A DNA stretch of 64,000 bases, taken from positions 3,100,001 through 3,164,000 of the forward strand of contig NZ_CP059162.1 of NCBI RefSeq assembly GCF_013466605.1, in the 5' to 3' direction. Below are positions 43,348-52,755 of this stretch, in pieces; position 1 is the first letter of the stretch, and each line of letters opens with the position of its first letter. Both the position numbers and the translations under genes were made by a program. This DNA comes from Pseudomonas chlororaphis subsp. aurantiaca (GTDB taxonomy: Bacteria > Pseudomonadota > Gammaproteobacteria > Pseudomonadales > Pseudomonadaceae). Under the pieces are notes generated by a model that worked only from the letters and a program-made list of their open reading frames with translations, did no database searches and was not told the origin of the DNA.

Positions 43348-45231
43348 GTGAATTCCGAATTCAGATCGCCAGCGCCGAACGCGGCCGACGCGCCGCCTTA
43401 TCGCCAGGTGGCCATTGCCCATCCCGCGGTCGAGGTCAGCGAAGAGCAGGGCATCCTGCAGATGCGTTCCCTGGAGCCCCTGGCCGAGCTGCCGACGCGC
43501 TTGCTGGACCGCCTGGTGCATTGGGCCTGGGTGCGCCCGCAGCAGACCTTTGTCGCCGCGCGCCAGGACGGCGGCGACTGGCGCCGGGTGAGCTACGCCG
43601 AGATGCTGGCCAGCGTGCGGGCCATCGCCCAGAGCCTGCTGGGGTATGGCCTGTCGGCCGAGAAGCCGCTGGTGCTGCTTTCCGGCAACGATATCGAGCA
43701 CCTGCAACTGGCCCTGGGGGCGATGTACGCCGGCATTCCCTATTGCCCGGTGTCGCCGGCCTATTCGCTGTTGTCCCAGGATTTCGCCAAGCTGCGGCAT
43801 GTCTGCGACCTGATGCAACCCGGGCTGGTGTTCGTCAGCGATGGCGCGGCCTTCCAGCGGGCGATCGATGCCGTGCTGCCGGGCGACACGCCGCTGATCG
43901 TGGTGCGTGGCACCGTGGCGGGCCGGCCGCAGCGCGATTTTTCCAGCCTGTTGCAACACCCCGGCGACGCCGAAGCCGAAGCGGCGTTCGCCGCCACCGG
44001 TCCGGACAGCATCGCCAAGTTTCTCTTCACCTCGGGTTCGACCAAGCTGCCCAAGGCGGTGGTCACCACCCAGCGCATGCTCTGCGCCAACCAGCAGATG
44101 CTGCTGCAGACCTTCCCGGTGTTCGGCGAGGAACCCCCGGTGCTGGTGGACTGGTTGCCGTGGAACCACACCTTCGGCGGCAGCCACAACCTCGGTATCG
44201 TGCTCTACAACGGCGGCACCTTTTACCTGGACGATGGCAAGCCGACGGCCCAGGGTTTTGCCGAAACCCTGCGCAACCTCAAGGAAATCGCCCCCACCGC
44301 CTACCTGACGGTGCCCAAGGGCTGGGAAGAACTGGTCAACGCCCTGGAGCAGGACGGCGAGTTGCGCGAGCGCTTCTTCTCGCGCATCAAGCTGTTCTTT
44401 TTCGCCGCGGCCGGCCTGTCCCAGAGGGTCTGGGACCGCCTCGACCAAGTGGCCGAAGCCCATTGCGGCGAACGCATCCGCATGATGGCCGGGCTCGGCA
44501 TGACCGAGGCGTCGCCGTCCTGCACCTTCACCACCGGGCCCTTGTCCATGGCTGGCTATATCGGCCTGCCAGCCCCGGGTTGCGAGGTGCGCCTGGTGCC
44601 GGTAGACGGCAAGCTGGAAGGGCGTTTTCGCGGGCCGCACATCATGCCGGGCTACTGGCGCGCGCCGCAGCAGACCGCCGAAGCCTTCGACGAGCAGGGT
44701 TTCTACTGCTCCGGCGATGCGCTGAAACTGGTCGACGCCGCCGATCCGCAACTGGGCCTGATGTTCGACGGGCGCATCGCCGAGGACTTCAAACTCGGCT
44801 CCGGGGTGTTCGTCAGCGTCGGTCCGTTGCGCAATCGCGCGGTGCTCGAAGGCTCGCCCTATGTGCAGGACCTGGTGGTGACCGCGCCGGACCGCGAATG
44901 CCTGGGGGCGCTGGTGTTTCCGCGGCTGTACGAATGCCGGCGGCTGGCCGGCTTGCCCGCGAATGCCAGCGATGCCGAGGTGCTGGCCAGCGCGCCGGTG
45001 CGGCGTTGGTTCGGCGATTGGCTGCAACGGCTCAACCGCGAGGCCAGCGGCAACGCCAGCCGCCTGGAGTGGATCGCGCTGCTCGACGAACCGGCCTCCA
45101 TCGACCGTGGGGAAATCACCGACAAGGGCTCGATCAACCAGCGCGCGGTGTTGCAGTGGCGGGCGGCCAAGGTCGAGGCGCTGTATCGCGGCGAGGAGCC
45201 ATCGATCCTGCGCGCTGAGCCTGGCCTGTGA
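43348..45231 (+). CDS. fcs: Feruloyl-CoA synthetase
   Basis: A 627-residue acyl-CoA synthetase of the ANL (AMP-binding) superfamily. GTG 43348 is preceded by GGAGGA with a 7-base spacer; the frame is open to a TTG at 43330. Adenylation motifs are visible: FTSGSTKLPKAVVTT (phosphate loop), LVDWLPWNHTFGGSH, MMAGLGMTEASPSC and EQGFYCSGDAL. It activates ferulate (and probably p-coumarate or caffeate) to the CoA thioester using ATP, the first step of the pathway whose second and third steps are ech and vdh. The C-terminal end is slightly unlike typical ANL tails, as usual for this group. Confidence 0.93.
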   Translation: MNSEFRSPAPNAADAPPYRQVAIAHPAVEVSEEQGILQMRSLEPLAELPTRLLDRLVHWAWVRPQQTFVAARQDGGDWRRVSYAEMLASVRAIAQSLLGYGLSAEKPLVLLSGNDIEHLQLALGAMYAGIPYCPVSPAYSLLSQDFAKLRHVCDLMQPGLVFVSDGAAFQRAIDAVLPGDTPLIVVRGTVAGRPQRDFSSLLQHPGDAEAEAAFAATGPDSIAKFLFTSGSTKLPKAVVTTQRMLCANQQMLLQTFPVFGEEPPVLVDWLPWNHTFGGSHNLGIVLYNGGTFYLDDGKPTAQGFAETLRNLKEIAPTAYLTVPKGWEELVNALEQDGELRERFFSRIKLFFFAAAGLSQRVWDRLDQVAEAHCGERIRMMAGLGMTEASPSCTFTTGPLSMAGYIGLPAPGCEVRLVPVDGKLEGRFRGPHIMPGYWRAPQQTAEAFDEQGFYCSGDALKLVDAADPQLGLMFDGRIAEDFKLGSGVFVSVGPLRNRAVLEGSPYVQDLVVTAPDRECLGALVFPRLYECRRLAGLPANASDAEVLASAPVRRWFGDWLQRLNREASGNASRLEWIALLDEPASIDRGEITDKGSINQRAVLQWRAAKVEALYRGEEPSILRAEPGL

Positions 45232-45618
45232 GTGTCGCGTCCCCCTGAGGGCCGCAATGTCGCCAGTGCCGTGACCACGGCACTGGACATCACCCGGAAG
45301 CGCTTCGCCATCGCCGCCGAGGTCGCCATCTTGCGCAAGAGTCTTTTGGCGCATGGTCATTCGGACCACCTTCGCCTATGACCCGAGCATCCAGGTGGCG
45401 CCACAGCGGACCGCTGCGCTGAATGTGCGTTTTCCTCAAGTTGCAATCCACATCCCTGGCGTTCAACTGAGCCGGCTTCTGGCCCACGACTTTTTTCTAT
45501 AGCCTACGGCTCCGCTTCGCCCGAGCGATGGTGGGTGGCGCGAGCAGGAATTTTTTTGGATGCCTGGATTCGACATACACTGGATCTGCGTTCGGTAGGG
45601 TAAAAAAGGCGAGGGCGT
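45232..45618. other. 387-bp gap before the AraC regulator
   Basis: No recognisable gene. A 36-codon frame from GTG 45271 to TGA 45381 has good codon use but no ribosome binding site or family I know. CAGTGCCGTGACCACGGCACTG (45264-45285) is a near-perfect hairpin (CAGTGCCGTG/CACGGCACTG) shortly after fcs and could serve as its terminator, though no T-run follows. Confidence 0.45.
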
Positions 45619-46635
45619 ATGGCGGTTGAACGACGGGATTTCAGTGGCGGCATGAAGGGCAAGAACCTGAGGTATCTGGAGGAGCTGCGGCTGGCGCCCG
45701 CGGCCCACACTCGGGCAGGTTTCCTGCTGCTCGAACACTTCTCGTTGCCGGCCTTCACCCAGGCCCTGGATACCATCATCACCGCCAACCTGCTGCGTCC
45801 CGCCTTGTTCTCGACCAAGACCTTTGGCTTGCAGGACGGCGAAGTCACCAGCGATCTCGGGCTGGTGATCCGCCCCGATGCGCGCCTGAGCGCTCCAGCG
45901 CTCAAGGATCTCGACCTGCTGGTGATCTGTGGCGGCTACCGCACGGAGCTCAAGGCCGATCCCGAGCTGATCAGCCTGCTCAAGACCGCCGCCGAGCTGG
46001 GCATCACCCTGGCCGGGCTGTGGAACGGGGCCTGGTTCCTGGGCGTCTCGGGGTTGCTGGAGGGTTACCGCTGCGCGATCCATCCGGAACACCGCCCGGC
46101 GCTGACGGAGATTTCCAAGGTCGCCCATGTCACCAGCGAGGCCTTTGTGGTAGACCGCGACCGGCTCACCGCCTCCAGTCCCGCCGGGGCCTTCCATATG
46201 GCCCTGGAGTGGATCAAGGGGCTGTATGGCAAGGCGCTGGTCGAGGGCATCGAGGACATTCTGTCGTTCGAGGAGTCCCGCTACCGGCGCATCAAGCCGA
46301 CCCTGCATGTCTCGCTGAGCGCGCCCTTGCGCGAGGTGGTCAAGCTGATGGACGCCAACCTGGAAGAGCCGCTGCAAATGGAGCAACTGGCAGAGTATGC
46401 CGGGCGTTCCCGGCGGCAGATCGAGCGCCTGTTCAAGGAGCAGCTGGGCACCACGCCACAACGCTATTACCTGGAATTGCGCATCACCGAGGCGCGCCGG
46501 TTGCTGCAACACACCGAGCTGTCCCAGGTCGAGGTGCTGGTGGCCTGCGGCTTCGTGTCGCCGAGCCATTTCAGCAAGTGCTACAGCTCGTATTTCGGCT
46601 ACCGGCCCTCGAAAGAAAAGCGCCTGGTGAAATGA
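45619..46635 (+). CDS. GlxA-family AraC-type regulator
   Basis: A 338-residue regulator with an N-terminal DJ-1/PfpI-like domain (about 25-200) and a C-terminal AraC HTH (about 230-335; LAEYAGRSRRQIERLFKEQL, then VLVACGFVSPSHFSKCYSSYFG). The domain keeps the elbow fold, but the usual Cys of the GlxA motif is Trp or Asn here (LAGLWNGAWFLGVSGLLEG). Its layout resembles CdhR/GbdR-type regulators of quaternary amine and amino acid catabolism. No such catabolic operon is adjacent, so its target is unknown. The start follows AAAAAAGGCGAGG. Confidence 0.83.
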   Translation: MAVERRDFSGGMKGKNLRYLEELRLAPAAHTRAGFLLLEHFSLPAFTQALDTIITANLLRPALFSTKTFGLQDGEVTSDLGLVIRPDARLSAPALKDLDLLVICGGYRTELKADPELISLLKTAAELGITLAGLWNGAWFLGVSGLLEGYRCAIHPEHRPALTEISKVAHVTSEAFVVDRDRLTASSPAGAFHMALEWIKGLYGKALVEGIEDILSFEESRYRRIKPTLHVSLSAPLREVVKLMDANLEEPLQMEQLAEYAGRSRRQIERLFKEQLGTTPQRYYLELRITEARRLLQHTELSQVEVLVACGFVSPSHFSKCYSSYFGYRPSKEKRLVK

Positions 46636-46654
46636 CTGCGGGCGTCAGCATCTA

Positions 46655-47137
46655 TCAGTTTTCGAGCCACCAATATAAAAGTGTCTCATCCTCGTCATCA
46701 TCCAGGTTTTTATAGATATTGCAGTAGTACCACTGAATCTCTGTCCTATCTCGAAACCTGTTAAAGAAGTTGTTGATCTTCTCCATTCCATTGCGCGCGG
46801 GAATCGCCAATGACAGGTTTCCCTCAAATACACCATCCAGTGTTCCACCCAGCTCACAAACCACAGCGTTTTCCAGCCGGGCTATTTCTTCTTGAGGAAT
46901 AGCGTCCGAATAGATCTGGACGCAAAAGTTTCCGCCTCGTTTCAAGACAACGGCAGGTGCTTCTCTGTCTTTGATTGAAACAATATCTCCTCGTGCCAGG
47001 TTCAGCGCGATACCCGGAGAGGAGAGCAACTCGTAAGTATCCTGATCGATCTTGCGAGCAGGCAGCTCTTCAAAAAAAGGGCCGTCATCATCTGTTACAT
47101 AAACTTGAATCAGGACGGTTGCTTCTTTATCGTTCAT
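46655..47137 (-). CDS. DUF4265-like protein (possible immunity or stress protein)
   Basis: 160 residues; the start at 47137 (MNDKEATVLIQVYVTDDDG) follows GGAG. The opening beta-strand pattern (VLIQVYVTDDDGPFFEEL, then YELLSSPGIALNLARGDIVSI) is that of DUF4265 proteins, which often occur alone or near polymorphic toxin loci. No signal peptide. It is the first member of an AT-richer stretch with the cytochrome and Imm33-like genes, suggesting recent acquisition. Its function is not known. Confidence 0.6.
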   Translation of the reverse strand: MNDKEATVLIQVYVTDDDGPFFEELPARKIDQDTYELLSSPGIALNLARGDIVSIKDREAPAVVLKRGGNFCVQIYSDAIPQEEIARLENAVVCELGGTLDGVFEGNLSLAIPARNGMEKINNFFNRFRDRTEIQWYYCNIYKNLDDDEDETLLYWWLEN

Positions 47138-47233
47138 GCACTGCTCCGTGGATGTAACTCTTTGCTGAATAATTTGCTTGCAACCAACCCTGAAATGGCT
47201 CTTGGGTTTCTGTGCCCACATCTCATCTCAAAA

Positions 47234-47611
47234 TCATCGATTTTTTGAAATAACACCCGTCATGTATTGATGCAGGTCGCGCAGATCCTTAATGCTCCAA
47301 GCGTGCGGCGGTATCTTTACACCGTTCTCTTGCAAGGTTCTTGGAATCAGGTCTCCATTTGGACGAAGTATGATCGATGACACAATAACGCCCGGATAAT
47401 CATTGAGCCGTTTCTTGAAAGTGGATGTTGTAAGGTCGGGTGTTGGCGGGTTGCTTTTATTGGCCAAGGGGCCGGTTCCCTTGATATCGGCTCCGTGGCA
47501 CACGGCACATCTCTGTGAGTAGAGTGTTTTCCCATTGGCATTGTCCGCGAAGGACAGGGGTGTTTGAACGAGCGCTAGAATTCCTAGCGAAGCGATGAAT
47601 AGTACTTTCAC
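47234..47611 (-). CDS. Small periplasmic c-type cytochrome
   Basis: 125 residues with a signal peptide (cleavage near LSFADN, about residue 22). It has one haem-binding CAVCH motif (35-39), with Met117 in QYMTGVI as the probable sixth ligand. This makes a class I monohaem cytochrome c for periplasmic electron transfer. No oxidase or dehydrogenase is encoded next to it. It may be an orphan carried within this AT-rich segment. Confidence 0.85.
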   Translation of the reverse strand: MKVLFIASLGILALVQTPLSFADNANGKTLYSQRCAVCHGADIKGTGPLANKSNPPTPDLTTSTFKKRLNDYPGVIVSSIILRPNGDLIPRTLQENGVKIPPHAWSIKDLRDLHQYMTGVISKNR

Positions 47612-47774
47612 TTTCCATGTGGCCTTGTTGTATGAATTAGTCTGAATCGAGGGTAAACCCCGGTGCTACCACTGCAATATGACGGTTATTAGAGGCCCGC
47701 CATTCTCCTTCGGGAAGCCCTTGCTGGCAAGGATCGCCCAGAGGGGCTAGTGAACCATCTCGGTTAAATGATTT

Positions 47775-48596
47775 TCACTCGCTGTCAGCTTCCATCCAAA
47801 CATCTTCGTAGCCTTCGTTGTCGATAATGAACCTGGCGCCAGCGGGTAGGCAGAGGTAATTCATCACCTGTGGCAGCATTTCCCTTAGATGCTCAGTGTG
47901 AGCCGCTTGATAAAAATCATCAGCGCTCGAATGTTCTCCACAGTGAATAAACCAACTGACATTACCGCCCTCCGGCAGCGAAATTCGTGTGCCATAAATA
48001 GGTGACTGGCCCAGCGTGGCAATCGCAATGGCGACCATCTCGTCTGGAGGCAGTACAGGTAGTCCGTATTTTTCACAGATATCTTTCTGCATGTTAGGCA
48101 ATGCCTCGGAATACTTCGATCTGGAACGAGCAAGCGTTTGAGGGGGACATAACTTTTGAAAGTACTTGAAAAACGCTTGCGCCGCGTCCGGGTCCAGGTT
48201 CTTCAAATAAAGATAAAAATAAAATAGCGGAGTTTCTTCACCCGAGTTATCGCGTAGCCAATCGCTTTCATTGCCAAAACAGCAAATGACACTGCGAGCC
48301 AGGGCGGAGCACGCCGGGTCCGACTCGCGATATGTTTTTTCCATGGGCCATAGCTTGAGAAAGGATTCTTGCCTCAGGCTCTCATTGGACTCCAGTGTTC
48401 CAGGGACAATGGCCTGTTTCAAATAGCCAGCCATCTCTTGAAGTTTTTCGTCAGAGATGTTTTTTAGTTTTCCATTCTGGACAAGTTCAAGCAGGAGTTT
48501 TGCATAGTGGCGCACCATGTCATTAATTGAAATTCCCTTGCCAAGCAATTGTGATTCAAGAGACTCAATGTCTTCGATTTCTTGAGGGTCGATCAT
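47775..48596 (-). CDS. Imm33-like domain protein (orphan immunity candidate)
   Basis: About 273 residues from ATG 48596; an upstream in-frame TTG exists at 48632. The C-terminal third (about 175-270) carries the pattern DICEKYGLPVLPPDEMV, VSWFIHCGEHS, AHTEHLREMLPQVMNYLCLP, GARFIIDNEGYEDVWM. I associate this with immunity proteins of the Imm33 type. The N-terminal 165 residues are helical and unrecognised, so this is a two-domain protein longer than a bare Imm33. No toxin gene lies beside it. It may be an orphan that protects against toxins of neighbouring strains. Confidence 0.55.
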   Translation of the reverse strand: MIDPQEIEDIESLESQLLGKGISINDMVRHYAKLLLELVQNGKLKNISDEKLQEMAGYLKQAIVPGTLESNESLRQESFLKLWPMEKTYRESDPACSALARSVICCFGNESDWLRDNSGEETPLFYFYLYLKNLDPDAAQAFFKYFQKLCPPQTLARSRSKYSEALPNMQKDICEKYGLPVLPPDEMVAIAIATLGQSPIYGTRISLPEGGNVSWFIHCGEHSSADDFYQAAHTEHLREMLPQVMNYLCLPAGARFIIDNEGYEDVWMEADSE

Positions 48597-48843
48597 ATTG
48601 CTTTTTGGCGCCTGTAAATGACATGGATTCAATCGTTATCGAGAGGCTAGGCTTTTAAACCAGGGCAAAGGCAGTTGTCAAAGACAGCTCTTTAGGCGGA
48701 AGGCCTTATTCGGCTCTACCTCATCAGCCGCTGAGACAGTCCGTTCATTGTTTAGGTCGAACGGTGGGCCATGGCGAACGCTTGCATCCATCCCAAAATC
48801 GCCTTCCAGCAAGTGCTCATGATCCTGACCCGTTGCATCCAAC

Positions 48844-50055
48844 TCACGCCGCCACGTTCGATGCCCGGAAAGGCGCACGCGTGGCGGCGCGGGCCACCAA
48901 TGCCGCCAGCACGGCAGCCACCACCAGCACTGCCGCGCTCAGTTCGAAGGTCGCCTGATAACCGCTCAGGTCGAAGGCCAGGCCGCCCATCGTGGCGCCC
49001 GCGGTTATCGCCAGCTGGATGATCGCCACCATCAAGCCGCCACCGGCTTCCGCATCGTCCGGCAGGGCGCGGGTCAGCCAGGTCCACCAGGCGACCGGAG
49101 CGGCGGTCGCCACCAATCCCCAGAGGCCCAGCAGGACGCTGGTGACCGACACCGAAGCGCCAAACGCCACCAGGGCCATGGCGATCGCCGCCATCATCAG
49201 CGGGATAATGATCAGCGTGCGATACAGGGCGTTTTTCAGGAAGGCTTCGATCAGGAAGGTGCCGGCCAGGCCGGACACGCCGATTACCAGCAGCATCAGT
49301 GACAGCGTCGATACCTGGACCTGGGTGACCGTTTCCAGGAAGGGCCGCAGGTAGGTGAACAGCATGAACTGGCCCATGAAAAACAGGCTGACCGCCAGCA
49401 TGCCCAGGGCCACCGGGATTCTTTTCATCAGGCTGAAGACATTGCCGGTGCCGGCGGCCGGCTGCGCTTTCAGGGGCGGCAGGCTGACCAGCAGCCAGAC
49501 GGCGGCGAGGGCAGCGACCGGCACCACGCAGAAGAACGCCCCGCGCCAACCGATCAGGGAGCCGAGGAAGCTGCCCAGGGGCGCGGCGATCACGGTCGCC
49601 AGGGCATTGCCGCCGTTGACGATGGCCAGGGCGCGCGGTACCTGGTTCTGTGGCACCAGGCGCATAGTGGTGGCCGCCGACAGCGACCAGAAACCGCCGA
49701 TCGCCACGCCGATCAGCGCGCGACCGGCCATGAAACTCAGGTAGTCCGGGGCGAATGCCACCACGGTTCCGGAGACGATCATCAACAGGGTCAGGGACAA
49801 CAGCAGCCGCTTGCGATCGACCCGGGCCGCCACCGAGGCGATCAGCAGGCTGGTGAACAGGGCAAACAGGCCGGAGATGGAAATGCCCTGGCCGGCTTGC
49901 CCCTCGCTGACCTGCAGATCCGCGGCGATAGGTGTCAGCAGGCTGACCGGCATGAACTCGGAGGCCACCAGGGCAAAGGCGGCGAGGGCCATGGCCAGCA
50001 CGGCGCCCCAGGTGTGCCGGCCCTCGGGCGATTCGGCGTGGAAGATAGCAGTCAT
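48844..50055 (-). CDS. MFS efflux transporter (NepI/SotB-like, DHA1 family)
   Basis: 403 residues and 12 membrane helices; the start at 50055 (MTAIFHAESPEG) follows AGGAAACC. Helix 1 has ALAAFALVASEFMPVSLLTP, typical of the purine-ribonucleoside/sugar efflux branch. Further landmarks are VAARVDRKRLLLSL (motif A-like) and RALAIVNGGNALATVIAAPLGSFLG (helix 5, antiporter-like motif C region). It probably exports a small metabolite or drug by proton antiport. It is alone in its transcription unit. Confidence 0.83.
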   Translation of the reverse strand: MTAIFHAESPEGRHTWGAVLAMALAAFALVASEFMPVSLLTPIAADLQVSEGQAGQGISISGLFALFTSLLIASVAARVDRKRLLLSLTLLMIVSGTVVAFAPDYLSFMAGRALIGVAIGGFWSLSAATTMRLVPQNQVPRALAIVNGGNALATVIAAPLGSFLGSLIGWRGAFFCVVPVAALAAVWLLVSLPPLKAQPAAGTGNVFSLMKRIPVALGMLAVSLFFMGQFMLFTYLRPFLETVTQVQVSTLSLMLLVIGVSGLAGTFLIEAFLKNALYRTLIIIPLMMAAIAMALVAFGASVSVTSVLLGLWGLVATAAPVAWWTWLTRALPDDAEAGGGLMVAIIQLAITAGATMGGLAFDLSGYQATFELSAAVLVVAAVLAALVARAATRAPFRASNVAA

Positions 50056-50327
50056 GGAGACAGGTTTCCTGTGTGGCTGGAAGCACCCGTGCTGACCGAC
50101 AGCCTTGTGGGCCGGATCTTGCGGGCGCTTCGGTTCATAAGTGGGTGCACGGCAGGTGCGTGAATGAGGACCGACAGCCTTGCCTGTCAGCCGCCCCGGC
50201 GCTGGAGCAGGTCCAGTCGCGGCCGGGGAAAACGCGGCACCGGAACCGGCACCGCGAAGCAAAGGGGGCCCAACCTGGGCACCCACCGGACTACTTAAGG
50301 TGGCTCGGGATCAGGCGATTGCCGTGC

Positions 50328-51377
50328 TCAGCCCGCGAGGGTGGCGTTGTCGATCACGAAGCGGTACTTGACGTCGCCCTTGAGCATGCGTTCGTAGGCG
50401 TCGTTGATCTGGTCCGCGCGCACCAGTTCGATGTCGGCGACGATGCCGTGCTCGGCGCAGAAGTCGAGCATCTCCTGGGTCTCGGCAATGCCGCCGATCA
50501 TCGAGCCGGCGAGGGTCCGGCGCTTCATGATCAGGTTGAACACATTGGGCGAGGCGTGGGGCGTCGCCGGGGCGCCCACCAGGGTCATGGTGCCGTCGCG
50601 CTTGAGCAGTACCAGGAACGCGTCGAGATCGTGGGGCGCGGCGACGGTGTTGAGGATCAGGTCGAAGCTCTTGGCGTGGGTGGCCATTTCCTCGGCGTTG
50701 CGCGACACCACCACTTCGTCGGCGCCCAGTTGCAGGGCGGCCTCGCGCTTGGAGTCGGAGGTGGTGAAGGCCACCACGTGCGCGCCCAGGGCATGGGCCA
50801 GCTTGATGCCCATGTGGCCCAGGCCACCGATGCCGACCACGCCGACCTTCTTGCCGGGCCCGACGTTCCAGTGGCGCAGCGGCGAATAGGTGGTGATGCC
50901 CGCGCACAGCAGCGGCGCGACGGCGGCCAATTGTTCCTCGGGGTGGCGGATGCGCAGCACGTAGCGCTCGTGGACCACGATCTGTTGCGAGTAGCCGCCC
51001 AGGGTCCAGCCCGGGGCATCCGGGGTCGGGAAGTTATAGGTGCCGATCATGCCGTCGCAGTAGTTCTCCAGGCCGTCCTCGCAGTCGGCGCAGTGCTTGC
51101 AGCTGTCGACGATGCAGCCGATGCCGACCAGGTCGCCCGGGCGGAAACCGTGCACATGGGCGCCGACCGCCGCGACCCGGCCGACGATCTCGTGCCCGGG
51201 CACGCAGGGAAATTGCGTGCCTTGCCACTCGGCGCGCACCTGGTGCAGGTCCGAGTGGCAGATGCCGCAGAAGGCGATGTCGATCTGCACGTCATGGGCG
51301 CCGGGGGCGCGGCGGGTGATCTGCAGTGGTTGAAGAGGTTGGTCGCCCGCATGGGCGCCATAGGCGTTGACTAACAT
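50328..51377 (-). CDS. Zinc-dependent alcohol dehydrogenase (YahK/CAD-like)
   Basis: A 349-residue medium-chain dehydrogenase/reductase. The start at 51377 (MLVNAYGAH) follows GGAGTG. Catalytic-zinc motifs are CGICHSDLH and PGHEIVGRV, the structural zinc motif is CKHCADCEDGLENYC, and the nucleotide-binding motif is VGIGGLGHMGIKLA. Members reduce a broad range of aldehydes, usually with NADPH. It is divergent from an AraC regulator at 51545, and the 167-bp intergenic region holds a direct repeat, so the pair probably forms a regulated aldehyde-response unit. Confidence 0.92.
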   Translation of the reverse strand: MLVNAYGAHAGDQPLQPLQITRRAPGAHDVQIDIAFCGICHSDLHQVRAEWQGTQFPCVPGHEIVGRVAAVGAHVHGFRPGDLVGIGCIVDSCKHCADCEDGLENYCDGMIGTYNFPTPDAPGWTLGGYSQQIVVHERYVLRIRHPEEQLAAVAPLLCAGITTYSPLRHWNVGPGKKVGVVGIGGLGHMGIKLAHALGAHVVAFTTSDSKREAALQLGADEVVVSRNAEEMATHAKSFDLILNTVAAPHDLDAFLVLLKRDGTMTLVGAPATPHASPNVFNLIMKRRTLAGSMIGGIAETQEMLDFCAEHGIVADIELVRADQINDAYERMLKGDVKYRFVIDNATLAG

Positions 51378-51392
51378 TGCACACTCCATCCA

Positions 51393-51457
51393 GCGTTACG
51401 TTGGACGGTCATTTTCCCGGCCAGGCCCAAGTAGCCTGTAGTGCATTACGCTGGAGT
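51393..51457. promoter_or_regulatory. Direct repeats in the ADH/AraC divergent promoter
   Basis: GCGTTACGTTGGAC (51393-51406) and GCATTACGCTGGAG (51443-51456) share GC-N-TTACG-Y-TGGA in direct orientation, with starts 50 bp apart. This spacing and length fit paired sites for an AraC-family activator such as the one encoded at 51545. Confidence 0.5.
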
Positions 51458-51544
51458 TCTTGCCCGATTCTCTGGACTTTGCTTTTTTCGGTAGGACGCC
51501 CGCAAGGGCCGGGTTAACGTTTGGCGAGGAGGGTACACACCGAC

Positions 51545-52495
51545 ATGACACGCAAACACGACACTCACACCCAAACGCCCCAGGAAACCCTCGCGCGCAT
51601 CATTGGCGCCCGGATCAAACACTCGGGAGACTGCTCGACAGCGATCCCCGGCCTGGGTTTCTTTCGCCGCGACATCCCTTCACCGCCCTCTGTGTGCATG
51701 GTCGAGCCGAGCATCATCCTCGTTGCCCAAGGGGCGAAACAGCTGTGGGTCGGCGGCGAAGCCTACCCCTACGACACCTCGCGCTTTCTCGTCACCTCAC
51801 TGGACCTGCCAGCCAATTCCGAGGTGACGGCGGCCAGCCTGGAACAACCCTGCCTGGGGCTGGGCTTCAAGCTCGACCCGCGCATGCTGGCGGAACTGGC
51901 CGCCCAGGGCGGGCTGCTGCAACCTCGCGATCGAAGCACAGGCAAGGGCGTGGGCATCGGCACCGCGACATCGGCCATGCTCACCTCGTTCGTGCGCCTG
52001 CTGGAATTGCTGGACGAGCCCGAAGCCATTCCGGTGCTGGCCCCGTTGATCCAGCGCGAGATCCACTACCGCCTGCTGATGAGCGACCAATCCGCGCGGC
52101 TGCGGCAGATCGCCTCCGTCGACGGCCAGGGCCACCGCATCGCCAGGGCCATCGACTGGCTGAAACTGAATTACACCGCGCAACTGCGCGTCGATGAACT
52201 CGCGTCCCGCGTGCAGATGAGCACGCCCACCTTCCACCACCACTTCCGCCAACTCACCGCCATGAGCCCGCTGCAATACCAGAAATGGCTACGACTGACC
52301 GAAGCCAAACGCCTGATGATGAACGAACACCTGGACGTATCGAGTGCCGCCTTCAAGGTCGGCTATGAAAGCCCGTCGCAGTTCAGTCGGGAGTACAGCC
52401 GGTTGTTTGGCTTGGCGCCCAAGCGGGATATTGCGCAGTTGCGGGCTTGTGGGGGAGGGGGTGAGCAGGAGGGGCTGGGGCTTACGGGCATTTGA
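51545..52495 (+). CDS. AraC-family regulator (AraC_N type)
   Basis: 316 residues; ATG 51545 (MTRKHDTHTQTPQETLARII), preceded by GGAGGG at a longish spacing. The N-terminal half is the AraC_N sensor (MVEPSIILVAQGAKQLWVGG and following). The C-terminal HTH spans about 205-300 (LASRVQMSTPTFHHHFRQLTAMSPLQYQKWLRL, then AAFKVGYESPSQFSREY). It is divergent from the zinc alcohol dehydrogenase. In related pairs, such regulators activate the adjacent dehydrogenase when aldehydes are present. That role is inferred here. Confidence 0.88.
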   Translation: MTRKHDTHTQTPQETLARIIGARIKHSGDCSTAIPGLGFFRRDIPSPPSVCMVEPSIILVAQGAKQLWVGGEAYPYDTSRFLVTSLDLPANSEVTAASLEQPCLGLGFKLDPRMLAELAAQGGLLQPRDRSTGKGVGIGTATSAMLTSFVRLLELLDEPEAIPVLAPLIQREIHYRLLMSDQSARLRQIASVDGQGHRIARAIDWLKLNYTAQLRVDELASRVQMSTPTFHHHFRQLTAMSPLQYQKWLRLTEAKRLMMNEHLDVSSAAFKVGYESPSQFSREYSRLFGLAPKRDIAQLRACGGGGEQEGLGLTGI

Positions 52496-52755
52496 TTACA
52501 CCCTCAATTGAACGTCTGCGGTTTCTAATGAGAGACCGCAAACACCCTCGAAGCAATCATTTGCGAAGGGCAGCAATCGGCCAATTGCGGCCTGTTGCGA
52601 ACGGCTGCATTGACCCTGAATGGCCAGTCGTCAACGTCATTTCGGGGTCGAAAGGTGCTTGCTCCACAAGTGCGGGAAGTCCTTCCAGAGAGACAGGGGT
52701 GCAGTTCACGGCCTTTCCCGATGACAGACACTAATGAACCGCGCTAAGGGAAGGG

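Noticed and set aside
40816..45369. A 1517-codon minus-strand frame over the ferulate genes
   Set aside because: It is antisense to ech, vdh and fcs, whose products and active-site residues are clear. High GC removes stop codons from the opposite strand.
45271..45381. 36-codon open frame with good codon use between fcs and the AraC gene
   Set aside because: No ribosome binding site, no recognised family, and partly overlapped by a hairpin. It is noted only in the gap description.
48633..48843. Short minus-strand frame (48678-48878) as a small gene
   Set aside because: It overlaps the end of the MFS gene, has no ribosome binding site and matches nothing I know.
52496..52755. 80-codon plus-strand frame after the AraC gene
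   Set aside because: It reads like intergenic sequence with no start signal or domain; nothing else is seen in this gap.
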